A stretch of 17,249 nt of DNA from Gemmatimonadota bacterium (GCA_019348475.1 JAHWJJ010000025.1:1-17249), one strand, 5' to 3'. Positions 1 through 7,300 are shown, counted from the first letter of the stretch. Notes: generated by a model from the sequence alone, not told the origin. Program-made: numbers and translations.

Positions 1-104
1 ACAAACTGCGTGGGGGAAGGGTGACGCGGCGCGCGGTTGCCGTCGCGCCGTCGAAGTTCTCCCCTCTCCGCGAGGAATGAGCGAGGAGGGGCCGGGGGAG
101 GGGC
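1..104. repeat. C/G-rich interspersed repeat, copy 1
   Basis: This 104-bp stretch recurs at 217-320 with about seven mismatches by eye, at a fixed offset of 216 bases. The window starts inside the repeat, at what is the loop side of a hairpin in the second copy. It ends in a G-run block after a core reading CGCGAGGAATGAGCG. No credible gene runs through it; the short ORFs here are proline/glycine/arginine-rich shadows. Confidence 0.85.
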
Positions 105-216
105 GCCCGGGAAGCGGCGGCCGTAGAAACTCCTGCGCCGGGACGCGGTTTGAGATCGCGCGGAGTGGAGGGCGTGGTGCGTGGGCGGGCCGCCCCCCAT
201 CCCCGGCCCTTCCCCC

Positions 217-320
217 ACAAACTGCGTGGGGGAAGGGTGACGAGGCGCGGGGTTGCCGTCGCGACGCCGAAGTTCTCCCCTCTCCGCGAGGAACGAGCGG
301 GGAGGGGCCGGGGGAGGGGC
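217..320. repeat. C/G-rich interspersed repeat, copy 2
   Basis: Second copy of the element at 1-104. Together with upstream bases it forms a perfect 12-bp hairpin: 207-218 CCCTTCCCCCAC pairs with 226-237 GTGGGGGAAGGG around the 7-base loop AAACTGC. The core CGCGAGGAACGAGCG (285-299) occurs again in reverse orientation at 17018-17032. The rest of 1-381 holds no supported gene and no promoter I could recognise. Confidence 0.85.
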
Positions 321-381
321 CCTCGCGGGCGGCCGGGGGGTGGGGACCCGGGCGAGATGGAGAACATCACACACAGACGAC

Positions 382-939
382 ATGGCGAAGTCGCGGCAGT
401 GGGGGTTCGTAGCCGGAGTGGCGCTGGTGCTGGCGCTCCTGTTGGGCGCCGGGTGGCTGGTGCGCGACCGCTTTCTGCCCGTGGAGGTGGGGACGCGGGC
501 GCCCTCGTTCACCGCCACGGACCTGCAGGGGCGCCCCGTACGGCTGGAAGACCTGCGCGGCCAGGTGGTGCTGCTGAACATCTGGGCCACCTGGTGCGGC
601 CCCTGCCGCGACGAGATGCCCTCCATGGAGCGCCTGCACCGCGAGCTGGGGCCCAGGGGGCTGAAGATCGTCGCGGTGAGCGTGGACGCGGCGCCAGGCG
701 CCGTCGCGCCGGGGGGGCAGACCGGCGGGGACGTGGCGGAGTTCGCGCGGCAGCTGGGGCTTACCTTCACCATCTGGCACGATCCGTCGGGGGACATCCA
801 GCGCACCTACCGCACCACCGGGGTGCCGGAGTCGTTCATCATCGACCGCGACGGGGTGATCCAGAAGAAGGTGATCGGCGCGACCGAGTGGGACACCGGC
901 TCGCACCCGGAGCTCATCCGCCGCCTGCTGGAGAGCTGA
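382..939 (+). CDS. TlpA/ResA-like membrane-anchored thioredoxin
   Basis: 185 residues. Residues 7-27 form one hydrophobic segment (signal anchor or uncleaved signal peptide), so the thioredoxin domain should lie outside the membrane. The fold follows from about residue 36: an AhpC/TSA-type beginning (GTRAPSFTATDLQG), the redox motif WCGPC at 71-75 after LLNIWAT, and the cis-proline region TTGVPESF at 146-153. TlpA/ResA proteins reduce disulfides in exported proteins, often apocytochrome c; the client here is unknown. The ATG at 382 is chosen because the open frame upstream (to 253) encodes only repeat-derived residues and would bury the signal anchor. The ribosome site is weak (GGAGAA about 17 bases upstream). 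The next gene starts four bases after its stop, so it probably heads the operon. Confidence 0.9.
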   Translation: MAKSRQWGFVAGVALVLALLLGAGWLVRDRFLPVEVGTRAPSFTATDLQGRPVRLEDLRGQVVLLNIWATWCGPCRDEMPSMERLHRELGPRGLKIVAVSVDAAPGAVAPGGQTGGDVAEFARQLGLTFTIWHDPSGDIQRTYRTTGVPESFIIDRDGVIQKKVIGATEWDTGSHPELIRRLLES

Positions 940-943
940 GCGG

Positions 944-1954
944 GTGAAGCGCCACTTCTCCCTCGCGGCCCTCGCCCACAACTGGCGGCTGAAGCTGGCG
1001 GCCCTGGGGCTGGCGCTGCTGATCTGGGCGGCGGTGAGCGCGGAGCAGGTGACCAGCCAGTGGATTCCCGTGCGCGTGGACCCCGTGGTGCGCGACCCGG
1101 AGTTCGTGCTGACCGGCCCGCCCGACCCGGCGGAGGTGCGCGTGCGCTTTTCCGGCCCCGGGCGCGAACTGTGGGAGCTGGCGCTGGACCGGCCCAGCCT
1201 GGTGCTGCCCCTCAGCGAGATCGGCAACCGGCGGGCGTTCGCGCTGGACGCCTCCATGCTGCGCATTCCCGCCGGCCTTTCCGTGAACGTGCAGGACATC
1301 CGCCCCGCCGTGGTGCGGGTGGACGTGGAGCGCCTGGCCAGCCGGGTGGTCCCCGTGCGCGCGCGGCTGACCGAGCAGTCCCGGCAGCGGTACGTGGTGG
1401 GCGACGACCTGGAGGTGCTTCCGGCGGAGGTGCGCGTCACCGGGCCGGCGGACCGGCTGGCGGCGCTGGATTCGGTGGATACGCGGCGCTTCGACATCGT
1501 GCCCGACGACTCCACCTTCACGCACCAGGTGCCGCTGGACACGGCGGGGATGGACGGGCTCAGCTTCTCCCGCACCCGGGTGCGGGTGAGCGGGCCCGTG
1601 GACGTGCGCGCCGAGCGCTCGCTGGGCACCGTCCCCGTCTCCGTTCCCGGCGGGCTGGTGGCGACGCCCGCGCGCGTGCAGGTGAGCGTGAGCGGCGCGC
1701 GCCGGGTGCTGGAGCGCGTGTTCGCCGGCGGGGTGCGCGCCTACGTGCCGCGCGACTCGCTGCCCCCCGTGGTGCCGCCGGAGGGGGTGGAGGTGCCGGT
1801 GGTGGTGGACGGGCTTCCCCCCAACACCCGCGCGCGCGCCAACCCGCCCCGCGTGCGCGTGCGCCCGGAAGGCGCGGCCCCGGTCCCCGCCGCCGGCCTG
1901 CCCCCCGCGCCGCCGGACACCGCGCCCGCGCCCGCCGCGGAGCCGCGGCGGTGA
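944..1954 (+). CDS. YbbR-domain (CdaR-like) membrane-anchored protein
   Basis: 336 residues with a GTG start. The N-terminus NWRLKLAALGLALLIW (about 13-28) is the characteristic YbbR membrane anchor. It is followed by repeated beta-rich YbbR units, roughly residues 38-115, 125-205 and 215-295. Each contains a pattern such as PAEVRVRFSGP, PAEVRVTGPADRL or PARVQVSVSGARR. The last 35 residues are proline/alanine-rich and low in complexity. In Firmicutes CdaR binds and regulates the diadenylate cyclase CdaA, but no cyclase gene lies beside this one, so a role in c-di-AMP control is only a possibility. It starts four bases after the thioredoxin stop. Its own stop overlaps the tsaD start (GTGA), so the three are likely translated together. 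Confidence 0.85.
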   Translation: MKRHFSLAALAHNWRLKLAALGLALLIWAAVSAEQVTSQWIPVRVDPVVRDPEFVLTGPPDPAEVRVRFSGPGRELWELALDRPSLVLPLSEIGNRRAFALDASMLRIPAGLSVNVQDIRPAVVRVDVERLASRVVPVRARLTEQSRQRYVVGDDLEVLPAEVRVTGPADRLAALDSVDTRRFDIVPDDSTFTHQVPLDTAGMDGLSFSRTRVRVSGPVDVRAERSLGTVPVSVPGGLVATPARVQVSVSGARRVLERVFAGGVRAYVPRDSLPPVVPPEGVEVPVVVDGLPPNTRARANPPRVRVRPEGAAPVPAAGLPPAPPDTAPAPAAEPRR

Positions 1955-3021
1955 ACGGACAGCCGCTGGTGCTGGGGATCGAGACCTCGTGCGACGAGAC
2001 CTCGGCGGCGGTGCTGCGCGGCGAGAGCGAGCTGCTGGGGCACGTGATCTTTACCCAGGACGTCCACCGCCTGTACGGCGGCGTGGTCCCCGAGCTGGCC
2101 AGCCGCGCACACCTGCGCACGGTGGACGACGTGGTGGACGGGGCCCTGCGCGAGGCGGGGATCGGGCTGGAGGAGGTGGACCTGATCGGGGTGACGGCGG
2201 GACCGGGGCTGATCGGCGCGCTGCTCGTCGGATTGGCGTGGGGAAAGGCGGCGGCGTGGGCGGCGGGAAAGCCGGTCGTCGGGGTGCACCACATGGAGGG
2301 GCACCTGTTCGCCACCCACCTGGAGCACCCCGGCGCCGAGCCGCCCTTCGTGGCCCTGCTGGTGAGCGGCGGGCACACCATGCTCCTCTGGGTGCCTGCG
2401 TGGGGCGACTACCGGCTGCTGGGCGCCACCCGCGACGACGCCGCCGGCGAGGCGTTCGACAAGGCGGCCAAGCTGCTGGGGCTGGAATACCCCGGCGGCC
2501 CCGCCATCCAGCGCGCCGCGCAGGCCGGCGACGCCGGACGCCACTCGCTGCCGCGCCCGCTGCTGAACCGCGGCGAGCGGCCCGGCGACGCCGAGTACTA
2601 CGAGATGTCGTTCAGCGGGCTCAAGAACGCGCTGCGGCTGCTGGTCCGCAAGCTGGAGGCGGAGGGGCGGCTGGCGGAGGAGGTGCCGCACGTGGCGGCC
2701 GGGTTCGAGGCGGCGGTGGTGGACGTGCTGACGCAGAAGACGATGCGCGCGGTGCGGCAGACGGGGTGCCGGCGCGTGGTGCTGGGGGGCGGCGTGGCCA
2801 ACAGCCGCGCCCTGCGCGAGTCGATCCGCGACGGGCTGGGGCCGGGCGGCGAGCTGTACGCGCCCTCGCCGCGGCTGTCGACGGACAACGCGGCGATGAT
2901 CGCGCGGGCGGCGCTCTTTCGCTGGCGCCGCGGCGAGGCCGGGGGGCTGGACCTGAACGCCCGCGCGGACCTGCCGTTCCCCGGGCTGAGCCGCGAATCC
3001 GCCGCCGTGGCACGGGGGTAG
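1951..3021 (+). CDS. tsaD: tRNA N6-adenosine threonylcarbamoyltransferase TsaD
   Basis: 356 residues, slightly longer than the usual ~340. TsaD (Kae1/YgjD family, ASKHA fold) transfers the threonylcarbamoyl group from TC-AMP to A37 of ANN-reading tRNAs, working with TsaB, TsaE and TsaC; those partners are not in this window. Visible signatures are VLGIETSCDETSAAV (7-21), the metal-binding HHMEGH with His114 and His118, the nucleotide loop LVSGGHT (137-143), GEAFDKAAKLLG (166-177), SFSGLKNALR (220-229), GGGVANSRALR (279-289) and STDNAAMIA (310-318) with Asp312. The GTG at 1951 overlaps the stop of the YbbR gene by four bases and places the ETSCDET motif at the expected distance from the N-terminus. 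The open frame continues far upstream, but only as a shadow of the YbbR gene. Confidence 0.97.
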   Translation: MNGQPLVLGIETSCDETSAAVLRGESELLGHVIFTQDVHRLYGGVVPELASRAHLRTVDDVVDGALREAGIGLEEVDLIGVTAGPGLIGALLVGLAWGKAAAWAAGKPVVGVHHMEGHLFATHLEHPGAEPPFVALLVSGGHTMLLWVPAWGDYRLLGATRDDAAGEAFDKAAKLLGLEYPGGPAIQRAAQAGDAGRHSLPRPLLNRGERPGDAEYYEMSFSGLKNALRLLVRKLEAEGRLAEEVPHVAAGFEAAVVDVLTQKTMRAVRQTGCRRVVLGGGVANSRALRESIRDGLGPGGELYAPSPRLSTDNAAMIARAALFRWRRGEAGGLDLNARADLPFPGLSRESAAVARG

Positions 3022-3026
3022 CGGCT

Positions 3027-3989
3027 ATGGCGCGCGACCACACGGGGAACGACCATCCACCGCGACGCGGCGAAGCCGGCTTGATCTCCATCCTTCACGT
3101 GTCCGACCTCCACTTCGGCCCGCCGTACCACCAGGGGGTGGGCGAGTCGCTGCAGCGGTTCGCGGAGCGGCTGGGCCCGGACTGCATCGTGGCCTCGGGC
3201 GACTTTACCCAGCGCGCGACCGAGGAGCAGTTCGCCGCGGCGCGCGCCTTCCTGGACCGGCTTCCTGCGGTGCCGACCATCGTGACGCCGGGAAACCACG
3301 ACGTGCCGCTGTACCGCGGGGTGGAGCGGCTGCTGAACCCGTACCGCTACTACCGGCAGTACATCAGCGACCAGCTGGACGCGGTGACGGAGATCCCCGG
3401 CGGGGTGGTCGTGTCGCTGAACTCCACCGCGCCGCGGACGGCCATCACCAACGGGCGCATCCACCGCTGGCAGATCGACATGGCCCGCGAGGCGTTCCAG
3501 GGGCTGCCGGACGAGACGCTACGCATCATCGTCTCGCACCACCACTTCGCGCCGCCGCCGGACTGGGAGGGGGCGGACGTGATGCCCAAGGCCAAGCGGG
3601 CGCTGGACGCGTTCACGCAGATGCGGGTGGACCTGATCCTGGGCGGCCACCTGCACCGCGCCTACATCGGCAACTCGCTGGACGTGTACGCGGGCGCGGA
3701 CCGGGAGCACGGCATCATCATCGCGCAGAGCGGCACCAGCACGTCGCGGCGCGGCCGGGCGCGCGAGCGGGAAAAGAACTCGCTGAACGTGGTGCGGCTG
3801 GGGGGCGGGATCATCCGCATCACGCACTACATGTACTTCGACGACGCGGCCGACTTCGTGCCCACCAGCCGCCACCTGTTCTTCAGGCGCGGCCGGCCGC
3901 CGCACCTGGGCGACGGCGACGGCCTGGGCCACGGGGTGGAGAGCCTGTTCATGGACGACCGCAGGGAGCGCCGCAATGCGCACGTGTGA
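3027..3989 (+). CDS. Calcineurin-like metallophosphoesterase (CpdA-type class III phosphodiesterase family)
   Basis: 320 residues. All five metallophosphoesterase blocks are present: DLH (Asp27, His29), GDF (Asp59), GNHD (Asn90, His91, Asp92), the SHHH stretch around His171, and GGHLH (His208, His210). This predicts a cytoplasmic two-metal phosphoesterase of the group that includes CpdA and Icc; the substrate cannot be read from sequence. The ATG at 3027 follows the tsaD stop by five bases. A TTG at 3081 (residue 19), just before the first beta strand, is an alternative start, because the first 18 residues are polar and poorly conserved-looking. The C-terminal 40 residues are Arg/Gly/His-rich. 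It sits between tsaD and the AsmA/TamB-like gene in the same transcription direction. Confidence 0.92.
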   Translation: MARDHTGNDHPPRRGEAGLISILHVSDLHFGPPYHQGVGESLQRFAERLGPDCIVASGDFTQRATEEQFAAARAFLDRLPAVPTIVTPGNHDVPLYRGVERLLNPYRYYRQYISDQLDAVTEIPGGVVVSLNSTAPRTAITNGRIHRWQIDMAREAFQGLPDETLRIIVSHHHFAPPPDWEGADVMPKAKRALDAFTQMRVDLILGGHLHRAYIGNSLDVYAGADREHGIIIAQSGTSTSRRGRAREREKNSLNVVRLGGGIIRITHYMYFDDAADFVPTSRHLFFRRGRPPHLGDGDGLGHGVESLFMDDRRERRNAHV

Positions 3990-4028
3990 CGGGCGGGTGA
4001 GGCGCGGTTCCGCACCGGCGCGGAGGGG

Positions 4029-5264
4029 GTGAGGGTGGCCCGGCGCGCGGTGCGGATGCTGGTGTGGGGGCTGGGCGGGGTGGCGCTGGGGGTGGCGCTG
4101 CTCCTGCTGCTGCTGAACGTGGTCGCGCGCACGGAGCGCGGGCACGAGTTCGTGCTGGGCCGCACCCTGGCCGCCCTGGGCGAGAACGTGCACGGCGGCG
4201 AGCTGCTCATCGAGCGCATCGACGGCAACCTGTTCGAGGGCGCCAAGGTGTACGGCCTGCGGCTGCAGGACAAGCAGGGGCGCGCGTTCATCGTGGCCGA
4301 CAGCGCCTTCCTGAACTACCGCGTCACCACGCTCGTCTCCCCGCGCATCCACATCACCCAGGCCACGCTGTACGAGCCGGAGATCTACGTCTTCAAGCTT
4401 CCCGGCGACACGCTGTGGAACTACCAGGCAATCTTCGCCGACACCACGCCGCGCGATCGGGACAAGCCCCGGGTGCAGCGCGTGACGCTGCTGGACACCA
4501 TCCGCATCCACAACGGCCTGGCGCGGGTGCAGACGCCGTGGAAGCCCGACACCTCGCTCTCGCCCGCGGCGCGGCGGGCGGAGCTGGCCGAGGCGCTGTC
4601 GGACACGTCGCCGGCCCTGGTCGACACGGTGCGGGGCGGGTACATCCGCACCATGAACTTCACGCGGCTGAACGGGCGCCTTTCGGGGGTGCGCTTTGCG
4701 CCGGGCTCCAGATCGGGGTCGCGAATCAACGTGGACTCCCTGAGCGGGGTCGCGCAGATCTTTCGCGAGCCGGTGCGGTTCAACCACATCCGCGGCCAGA
4801 TCGCGCTGCTTCGCGACCGTGTGGAGCTGGATGCGCCCGTGGTGCGGCTGCCGTCCTCGTCCCTGTCCGTCTCCGGCGTGATGCGGACGGACAGCTTTCC
4901 GGCGTGGTTCGACGAGGAGAAAGCGCCGATGTACGACCTGGCGCTCCGCGGCGATTCGGTGGCGTTCCGCGACCTGCAGTGGCTGTATCCCCGCTTTCCC
5001 GACGAGGCGCGCGGGTCGCTGTCGCTGCGCATCGAGCACCGTCCCGGCGGGCTGATGTTCCTGGCCCGCGACGCCGACGTGCGCGCGCCCGGCACGCACC
5101 TGGTCGGCGACTTCGGGATGATCCTGGGGGATACGCTGCGCTTTGTGGACGTGGATCTGAAGGCCGACCCCATCCGCGTGGCCACCATCGAGCAGATGCT
5201 GCCGGAGGGGCTTCCCGTGCGCGGGCTGGTGCTGGGCGGCGTCACCATCCGCGGCGAGCGCTGA
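4029..5264 (+). CDS. AsmA/TamB-like membrane-anchored protein, apparently lacking the usual long C-terminus
   Basis: 411 residues. A single strong transmembrane helix spans about residues 10-33. A mostly beta protein follows, with phrases typical of the start of TamB/AsmA-type proteins: HGGELLIERIDGNLFEGAKVYGLRL (two parts, about 55-80), later FNHIRGQIAL and LPVRGLVLGGVTIRG at the very end. TamB-like proteins bridge inner and outer membranes and are generally well over 1000 residues with a C-terminal DUF490 domain. Here the frame stops straight after a repeat-like unit. A GTG at 4035 may be the true start, since GGAGGG at 4022-4027 is better spaced from it than from 4029. A strong hairpin follows 40 bases after the stop, so the gene really ends here. 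Family assignment is moderate. Confidence 0.7.
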   Translation: MRVARRAVRMLVWGLGGVALGVALLLLLLNVVARTERGHEFVLGRTLAALGENVHGGELLIERIDGNLFEGAKVYGLRLQDKQGRAFIVADSAFLNYRVTTLVSPRIHITQATLYEPEIYVFKLPGDTLWNYQAIFADTTPRDRDKPRVQRVTLLDTIRIHNGLARVQTPWKPDTSLSPAARRAELAEALSDTSPALVDTVRGGYIRTMNFTRLNGRLSGVRFAPGSRSGSRINVDSLSGVAQIFREPVRFNHIRGQIALLRDRVELDAPVVRLPSSSLSVSGVMRTDSFPAWFDEEKAPMYDLALRGDSVAFRDLQWLYPRFPDEARGSLSLRIEHRPGGLMFLARDADVRAPGTHLVGDFGMILGDTLRFVDVDLKADPIRVATIEQMLPEGLPVRGLVLGGVTIRGER

Positions 5265-5304
5265 AACGAGTCGAGACAACCCGTCTGGCGGATCCGGAGG
5301 ACGA

Positions 5305-5337
5305 AGCGGGCCGGGAGCACAATGCTCCCGGCCCGCT
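5305..5337. terminator. 15-bp hairpin between convergent genes
   Basis: A perfect 15-bp stem (5305-5319 pairing with 5323-5337, arm AGCGGGCCGGGAGCA) with the 3-base loop CAA. It lies between the stop of the TamB-like gene and the stop of the response regulator on the other strand. It has no long T-run on either side (only TTCGT on the minus-strand side). It probably serves as a two-way terminator. Confidence 0.75.
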
Positions 5338-5383
5338 CGTGATCAGGCCTTCCCGCGTCTCTCCGCGCGGGCTTCTTCCGCGG

Positions 5384-5788
5384 CTAGACGGCCAGTGCCG
5401 GGCCCGCCAGGTCCGGCAGAGAGCCGGTGAACACGTGCACCAGGCCGCGGAGGCGCTCCAGGTTGCAGGGCTTGGCGATGTGCCCCGCGAAGCCCTCGGC
5501 CAGCACGCGGCGCTCCGGCCACAGCAGCACGTCCGCGGAGACGGCCACCACGGGGATGGCCGCCGTGGCGGGGTCGTCCGCCAGCGCGCGGCGCGCGGCA
5601 ACGCCGTCCATGCGCCGCATGCGGATGTCCATCAGCACCAGGCCCGGCTGCTGCTCGCGCGCCATCCGCACCCCCTCGTCGCCGTCGAACGCGTGCAGCA
5701 CGCGGTACCCCGAATGCTCCAGCAACACGCCGCAGACGGTGTGCTGATCAGGGTCGTCATCGACGATCAGGACGGTGGTGCGGGGCAT
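5384..5788 (-). CDS. Single-domain response regulator (CheY-like receiver)
   Basis: 134 residues, essentially one receiver domain with no output domain. Key positions are present: the acidic cluster LIVDDDPD (Asp10-Asp12), the phosphoacceptor Asp54 in VLMDIRM, Ser84 in VAVSAD and Lys106-Pro107 in HIAKP. Such proteins relay phosphate or act through protein contacts. No histidine kinase is adjacent, so its partner must be encoded elsewhere. The ATG at 5788 is chosen because GAGG lies about nine bases upstream and the receiver fold begins right after it. The longer frame to 5869 adds a proline-rich stretch with no homology. The gene has its own likely promoter at 5851-5879 and appears to be a single-gene unit. 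Confidence 0.92.
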   Translation of the reverse strand: MPRTTVLIVDDDPDQHTVCGVLLEHSGYRVLHAFDGDEGVRMAREQQPGLVLMDIRMRRMDGVAARRALADDPATAAIPVVAVSADVLLWPERRVLAEGFAGHIAKPCNLERLRGLVHVFTGSLPDLAGPALAV

Positions 5789-5850
5789 GGGACACCTCGA
5801 TGCGGCGGGCGCCGGTCCTGCAGGGGGACGCGGAGGCGGTGGCAACGTCC

Positions 5851-5879
5851 AATCTACAACGCTGGACAAACCTTTACAA
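5851..5879 (-). promoter_or_regulatory. Candidate sigma70-type promoter for the response regulator
   Basis: On the minus strand TTGTAA (5874-5879) is separated by 17 bases from TAGATT (5851-5856). Each hexamer matches the consensus at four of six positions. A start near 5844 would give a leader of about 56 bases. This is pattern matching only. Confidence 0.4.
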
Positions 5880-5931
5880 GGGGGTTCATGAAACTGCTAC
5901 GGACCAGAGCGGTTGCAGAAAACCCGCGCTG

Positions 5932-6204
5932 TTACGCCGATCCGTCGCGGTTCTTGTCCACGATGGCGGCCAGGATGAGCACGAAGGCCAGCACGCGGAT
6001 GCCGTACAGCCACAGCTGCTCGCGGTTGGGGTGCTCGAACAGGGCCAGCAGCACCCGCTGCAGCGCCAGCAGCCAGAACGCGCCCGCGAAGATGCCGAAC
6101 AGGCGGTCGCGCGTCTCGTGCCAGAAGCGCAGAAAGAAGAGGCCGGCCACGGCGTAGCCCATCACCAGCAGGCCGCTCACGAGCGAGGTCACCGGGTCTC
6201 CCAT
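5932..6204 (-). CDS. DUF5985-like small membrane protein (second of pair)
   Basis: 90 residues, with three hydrophobic helices at about 8-24, 34-52 and 65-83 and a short charged tail (DKNRDGSA). The ATG at 6204 lies inside the end of the preceding gene (16-base overlap), which suggests coupled translation. The longer frame to 6423 is an arginine/alanine-rich shadow of that gene. It resembles the preceding protein in size and topology and looks like an old paralogue: both carry FWxLxxxxxxL/LxxxD-type second helices. The function of DUF5985 proteins is unknown. Confidence 0.8.
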   Translation of the reverse strand: MGDPVTSLVSGLLVMGYAVAGLFFLRFWHETRDRLFGIFAGAFWLLALQRVLLALFEHPNREQLWLYGIRVLAFVLILAAIVDKNRDGSA

Positions 6205-6446
6205 ACCAATCCGTACAGCAGCAGGGCCACGCCCAGCAGCGCGGGAAGCGAGCGCCAGAGCGAAAGGTCGACCGTGGGCACCACGCGCTTGTCGATCAAC
6301 AGCAGCACGTTGTTGGCGGCCAGGCCGGCAAAGCACAGCCCCGACCACAGCAGCAGCCGCGCCCGGCTGTGCAGGTACCCGCGCAGCAGCAGCACCGCGC
6401 AGGCGACGCTGGTGAGGGCGCACAGGGCATAGACGAGCGTCGCCAT
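6189..6446 (-). CDS. DUF5985 family small membrane protein (first of pair)
   Basis: 85 residues with three predicted transmembrane helices, about 3-22, 32-51 and 62-81. A short conserved-looking link GLAANNVLLLIDKRVVPTVD contains Asn-Asn and an Asp at the end of helix two. I recognise the pattern as DUF5985, a family of unknown function usually found as adjacent pairs. Its ATG shares one base with the stop of the upstream gene (TGATG). The three genes 6832 to 5932 therefore form a translationally coupled minus-strand operon. Nothing in the sequence reveals a ligand or enzymatic residue. Confidence 0.85.
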   Translation of the reverse strand: MATLVYALCALTSVACAVLLLRGYLHSRARLLLWSGLCFAGLAANNVLLLIDKRVVPTVDLSLWRSLPALLGVALLLYGLVWETR

Positions 6447-6832
6447 CAGTCCTTTCTGAGCTTGAAGGCGTCCGCGAAGCTGCGGAGTGGATCCGGGGGC
6501 TTGTTGTAGATCAGGTTGATGACGGCCACGCGCGCGCGCCGGTACGCGTCGGCCAGCGCGTCCACCTGCGACGCCAGCGCGGCGCGGGTGGGTGCGTAGC
6601 GGTACGCCGGGTTGGCCGCGTCATTGGACGTGACCAGCCCCAGCTCCACCAGCTGCTCCAGGCGGCGGGTGGCTCCGGCGGGGACGGTGTAGATGGACCG
6701 CGCCACCTCTTCCGGGGTCCATTCGCGATCCGGGCCGGAATGCACCAGCAGCAGCGTCTCCAGCAGCTCCGCCGAGTCGATGTGCTGCGCGACGAAGCTT
6801 CGTACGACGTCGGGAATATCCGTCGGGCTCAT
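6446..6832 (-). CDS. Winged-helix-like protein heading the DUF5985 operon
   Basis: 128 residues, soluble. The middle part reads as a winged-helix DNA-binding fold: an initial helix (AELLETLLLVHSG), then TPEEVARSIYTVPAGATRRLEQLVELGLVT (split helices, about 40-69), then a wing ending NPAYRYAPT. A C-terminal amphipathic helix (about 84-110) may mediate dimers. No named family was recognised. The ATG at 6832 has GGGAG nine bases upstream, and a TATACT hexamer lies at a suitable distance. It directly precedes the two small membrane proteins and overlaps the first by one base. It may regulate them or couple membrane state to gene expression, but that is inference. Confidence 0.8.
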   Translation of the reverse strand: MSPTDIPDVVRSFVAQHIDSAELLETLLLVHSGPDREWTPEEVARSIYTVPAGATRRLEQLVELGLVTSNDAANPAYRYAPTRAALASQVDALADAYRRARVAVINLIYNKPPDPLRSFADAFKLRKD

Positions 6833-6887
6833 CCGCTCCCAGGGTTTGCGGCGTGTCCGCCGCCGGCAGCAGAACGCGGACCGCGCC

Positions 6888-6893
6888 AGTATA
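6888..6893 (-). promoter_or_regulatory. Candidate -10 element of the winged-helix/DUF5985 operon
   Basis: The minus strand reads TATACT (five of six consensus bases) 55 bases before the start codon. There is no convincing -35 hexamer. Instead a perfect 12-bp palindrome CGCCATATGGCG (6912-6923) sits where the -35 region would be. It could be an operator for the winged-helix protein. A short GGCCCCG hairpin follows at 6929-6946. Confidence 0.35.
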
Positions 6894-7023
6894 CGGGCTG
6901 CCCGGTTCGCGCGCCATATGGCGTGCGCGGCCCCGGTGGCGGGGCCAGGGGTTCGGGCAATTTCATCTCACGCGAAGGCACGGGAAAGAACGTTTCGGCC
7001 GCACGGCGGGGGTGAATGCACGG

Positions 7024-7048
7024 CGGCCGGCGGGGGCACCGCCGGCCG
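7024..7048 (-). terminator. GC-rich hairpin downstream of the 77-residue gene
   Basis: A 10-bp stem (7024-7033 with 7039-7048, arm CGGCCGGCGG) and a 5-base loop, 19 bases past the stop of the minus-strand gene ending at 7067. No T-run follows. The remaining bases up to 6833 hold the promoter region of the next operon and no supported gene. Confidence 0.45.
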
Positions 7049-7066
7049 TCCCTGGATGGCGCGTCC

Positions 7067-7300
7067 CTACGAGTTCGCGGTGAGCCGCCGGCCCAGGAGC
7101 TCCTTGGCCCGGTCGGCGCGGCGCGTGTCTTCCTGCTTCACTTCGCGAAAGAACGCGGCGAAGTCCTGGTCTCCGGACTTTTCGGCGTCGCGGATGTACT
7201 GGTCGTGGGTCTCGGCGGCCTGCAGGGCGTGGTACAGGATGCTGACCAGGTTGTAGGTCACGTCCCCAGTGCCGGTGTTGCCCTGGCTGCTGTCGCTCAT
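7067..7300 (-). CDS. Conserved small helical protein of unknown function
   Basis: 77 residues. After a polar glycine/serine-rich start it reads as two long helices: TYNLVSILYHALQAAETHDQY (in parts, about 16-36) and DFAAFFREVKQEDTRRADRAKELL (about 46-69). The Glu/His spacing (YHALQAAETHDQY, then REVKQED) recalls half of a ferritin-like bundle. One unit of two helices could form a bundle by dimerising. I do not recognise a named family and propose no metal or substrate. The ATG at 7300 has GGAG about nine bases upstream; an ATG at 7330 would add ten residues without clear signal. It stands alone, with hairpins on both sides. Confidence 0.75.
   Translation of the reverse strand: MSDSSQGNTGTGDVTYNLVSILYHALQAAETHDQYIRDAEKSGDQDFAAFFREVKQEDTRRADRAKELLGRRLTANS

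Noticed and set aside
253..381. N-terminal extension of the TlpA-like protein
   Set aside because: It would be encoded by the C/G-rich repeat and push the signal anchor 43 residues inward; the ATG at 382 fits the protein better.
3519..5279. Long minus-strand frame of 586 codons opposite the phosphoesterase and TamB-like genes
   Set aside because: It is rich in His, Arg and Pro with no family motif and lies fully antisense to two genes with strong signatures. Long antisense frames are expected at this GC content.
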